DNA of 64,000 bases from contig NZ_FQUQ01000004.1 of NCBI RefSeq assembly GCF_900129215.1, positions 744,001-808,000 of the forward strand, written 5' to 3'. Positions 62,350 through 64,000 of this stretch are shown here, one piece after another (within the stretch, counting starts at the first letter, position 1; each line of letters begins with the position of its first letter). Source of the stretch: Pedobacter caeni (GTDB lineage: Bacteria > Bacteroidota > Bacteroidia > Sphingobacteriales > Sphingobacteriaceae). The notes under the pieces are model-generated. The model ran no database searches, was not told where the DNA came from, and saw only the letters and a program-made list of their open reading frames with translations. A program made the translations under genes and the position numbers.

Positions 62350-63843
62350 CTATGGATTCTGTCCACCAGGACCAATCGCCGGGTTGGCGTCAATCTCGGC
62401 CTGAGGAATAGACCATTGCCATTCCGGTCCACCTGCAGGAACAGACAATACGCCAGATAAGGCAAGTGTCGCATTTCCACCGGTTCTGTCGACTGGTAAA
62501 TTCAAACGCTTCAGGTCAAAGAAACCAAAGCCTTCTCCCCAGAGTTCTGCTCTTCTTTGGATCAGGATCTCTTCCAGTAATGCAGCACCAACATTTGTTG
62601 ATAAAACATAATTTGGATTACGGTTTTTTGCCAGTGTAAATAATGCATTCTGAGCATTTATATTTTCCGCAGCATTTCCTTCTACTGCCAGATGAGCTTT
62701 TGCTTCTGCTTCAATCAGGTACATTTCAGCCACCCTCATGTTCACAACATCTCCGATACTCGTTGTACCTGCATTTGTGAATTTGCGTTGCATAAAAGTT
62801 GACCTGACTCCACCAGTCGGCACAGGGAAGTCCTTATTGGCCCCCGTTGGATCCCAAAGCCCTCTACGAACATCTGTTGCCGCTATTTTATTATACAATA
62901 CAGAATTGATCCGTTTTGGGTTCGTTCTGTTTGCACTGGAACCATAGGTTCCCATATAGGAAAAGAAAGAAAAGAAATAGGTCGTCTGATCTTCCACCTG
63001 TTTGCTGCCCCACATCCATTCTGTGTTCTCGATATTGTTAAAACCAGCCCTGTAATCGGCATTACTCATCAGATTCAGACCTGTTCTGGCTTCTGCAGCA
63101 TTTTGCGCTGCCACGGCCCATAATCCCTGAGCTAACGCTACCCTGGCTTTAATTCCTTTGGCAACATTGAGGTTCAAATGTGATTTTGTAGGTCTGACAC
63201 TTGCTCCGTTTAACTCTACAATCGCTGCATCGATATCTTTATTGATCTGCGCATAGACCTCTTCTACAGAAGCTCTTGGTTTTCCTCCATCAAGTACAGA
63301 ATTGATCATCACCGGCACACCGGCCTGGGTATTGGAAGCCCCTTTATCGTACCGTTTTCCAAAAACCTGTACCAGCGCAAAATGTGCCCAGGCACGATAA
63401 GCCAGCGCCTCGCCTTTAATCAGTTTTTTATCTGCATCAGGTCCTGTCGCACCATCGATATTGTCAATAATCATATTGGCATTCTGAATGATCCTGTAAT
63501 AGAAAGTATAGATAAACTCATTGTTCAGGGTATTTGCACTTCTATGGGTGATCCATTTATGAACACCGAAGGTGGTTGTACTTACCGTATTGATCAGGTC
63601 ATTACCCATATAATCAATGTTCAGGTTGACAGAGCCTTGTCCGCCTTCTTCCTGTCTTGAGTACTGGATATACAGTGAACGGTGCATTCCGTTTAAAGCA
63701 GTCATCGCATTTATAGTGGTGGTAAAAACAGCACCGTTGTCTATCAGACTGGTAGGGTCAGTATTCAGATACTCCTTTTTACAAGCACTCATTGACAAAA
63801 CGAGTACTACCAATGGCAAATATATTTTGTGTAGATTTTTCAT
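62350..63843 (-). CDS. SusD/RagB-family outer-membrane lipoprotein
   Basis: 497 residues. Lipoprotein signal ending LSMSAC-KK. Motifs: KLIKGEALAYRAWAHFALVQVFGKRYDKG in the TPR core, VRPTKSHLNLNVAKGIKARVALAQG, and LLEEILIQRRAELWGEGFGFFDLKRLNLP near the C-terminus. It follows the SusC partly seen at 63856-64000 by 12 bases. No enzyme genes lie downstream in this window, so the substrate is unknown; regulators, if any, must be beyond the right edge. Confidence 0.95.
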   Translation of the reverse strand: MKNLHKIYLPLVVLVLSMSACKKEYLNTDPTSLIDNGAVFTTTINAMTALNGMHRSLYIQYSRQEEGGQGSVNLNIDYMGNDLINTVSTTTFGVHKWITHRSANTLNNEFIYTFYYRIIQNANMIIDNIDGATGPDADKKLIKGEALAYRAWAHFALVQVFGKRYDKGASNTQAGVPVMINSVLDGGKPRASVEEVYAQINKDIDAAIVELNGASVRPTKSHLNLNVAKGIKARVALAQGLWAVAAQNAAEARTGLNLMSNADYRAGFNNIENTEWMWGSKQVEDQTTYFFSFFSYMGTYGSSANRTNPKRINSVLYNKIAATDVRRGLWDPTGANKDFPVPTGGVRSTFMQRKFTNAGTTSIGDVVNMRVAEMYLIEAEAKAHLAVEGNAAENINAQNALFTLAKNRNPNYVLSTNVGAALLEEILIQRRAELWGEGFGFFDLKRLNLPVDRTGGNATLALSGVLSVPAGGPEWQWSIPQAEIDANPAIGPGGQNP

Positions 63844-63855
63844 AATTGTCTTCTT

Positions 63856-64000
63856 TTAAAATGTTGCATTTACACCTAAACTCAGCACTCTTGACGGAGT
63901 ATAGACATTCGAATTCGTACCACTAAAGTTTTGTCTTGGATCAAATCCTTTACGTTTAGAGAGCAGGAACAGATTTTCGCCGGTAGCGAAGACATTGAGC
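63856..64000 (-). CDS. SusC/RagA TonB-dependent transporter, C-terminal end only
   Basis: The last 47 codons are in the window, continuing past the right edge. The translated end contains LNVFATGENLFLLSKRKGFDPRQ and closes with SRVLSLGVNATF then TAA at 63856-63858. The YTPSRVLSLGVNATF-type terminal strand with a final Phe is the standard SusC barrel end (GRNLF...DPE...P..R.F.LGV...F). Partner of the SusD that follows 12 bases later. Confidence 0.85.
   Translation of the reverse strand, partial: LNVFATGENLFLLSKRKGFDPRQNFSGTNSNVYTPSRVLSLGVNATF

Noticed and set aside
1..64000. tRNA, rRNA, CRISPR, insertion sequences, prophage or integrative-element ends
   Set aside because: No cloverleaf-like gene, repeat-spacer array, transposase, integrase or paired attachment site was found on reading either strand; short RNAs could still be missed by eye.

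Overview
This window looks like the chromosome of a soil- or water-type Bacteroidota, most likely a Sphingobacteriaceae/Pedobacter-like organism. The grounds are several SusC/SusD (RagA/RagB) outer-membrane pairs, an ECF-sigma/FecR pair feeding an STN-domain SusC, a very large hybrid two-component sensor with an AraC tail, lipoproteins with the Bacteroidota Cys-Lys-Lys lipobox context, and promoters of the Bacteroidota type (TTG, then 17-23 bases, then TAnnTTTG). No rRNA, tRNA, CRISPR array, IS element or prophage was seen.

Layout. (1) 1-947, minus: the start of a CusA/CzcA-type heavy-metal RND pump and the small secreted protein that usually accompanies it. (2) 1002-15116, minus: one nine-gene unit. 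In transcription order it encodes SusC, SusD, phosphonoacetate hydrolase (PhnA), phosphonoacetaldehyde dehydrogenase (PhnY), two FAD-dependent amine/amino-acid oxidases (one of the TIGR03364 type), a DUF5690-type MFS carrier, a secreted alkaline-phosphatase-superfamily enzyme, and a secreted LamG-endonuclease/exonuclease/phosphatase (EEP) protein broken by one in-frame TAG. Read together this is a SusCD-coupled aminophosphonate utilisation locus: outer-membrane capture, possibly extracellular release, inner-membrane import, oxidative removal of the amino group to phosphonoacetaldehyde, oxidation to phosphonoacetate, and C-P cleavage to acetate plus phosphate. No PhnW, PhnX or C-P lyase gene is present. 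This is the most exciting system in the window.

(3) 15479-22934: single genes. They are a CAP lipoprotein, a zincless Fpg/Nei glycosylase, two HxlR regulators each divergent from a secreted hydrolase, an accessory patch of small unknown proteins with a probable toxin-tail remnant next to its immunity-like gene, a DUF4291 protein and a secreted thioredoxin-fold protein. (4) 22985-33731, minus: ECF sigma, FecR, STN-SusC, SusD, Mx1-type zinc metallopeptidase and two paralogous DUF4302-type lipoproteins. A plus-strand terminator opposite the susC leader hints at an antisense sRNA. (5) 34002-54019: a second polysaccharide utilisation locus with two tandem SusCD pairs, a small secreted protein, a heparinase II/III-like lyase, a GH29 alpha-fucosidase and a GH2 glycosidase, under a divergent hybrid two-component regulator. 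Related hairpins sit in front of the first susC and behind the last susD.

(6) 54080-60933, minus: a PEGA lipoprotein, an RNA-repair pair (RNA ligase plus HD-Pnk end-healing enzyme), and a translesion pair (DnaE-type polymerase plus a catalytically intact Y-family polymerase) behind a 10-bp inverted-repeat operator. (7) 61115-64000: small ORFs, a lipid A-type acyltransferase, and the end of another SusC/SusD pair cut by the window edge.
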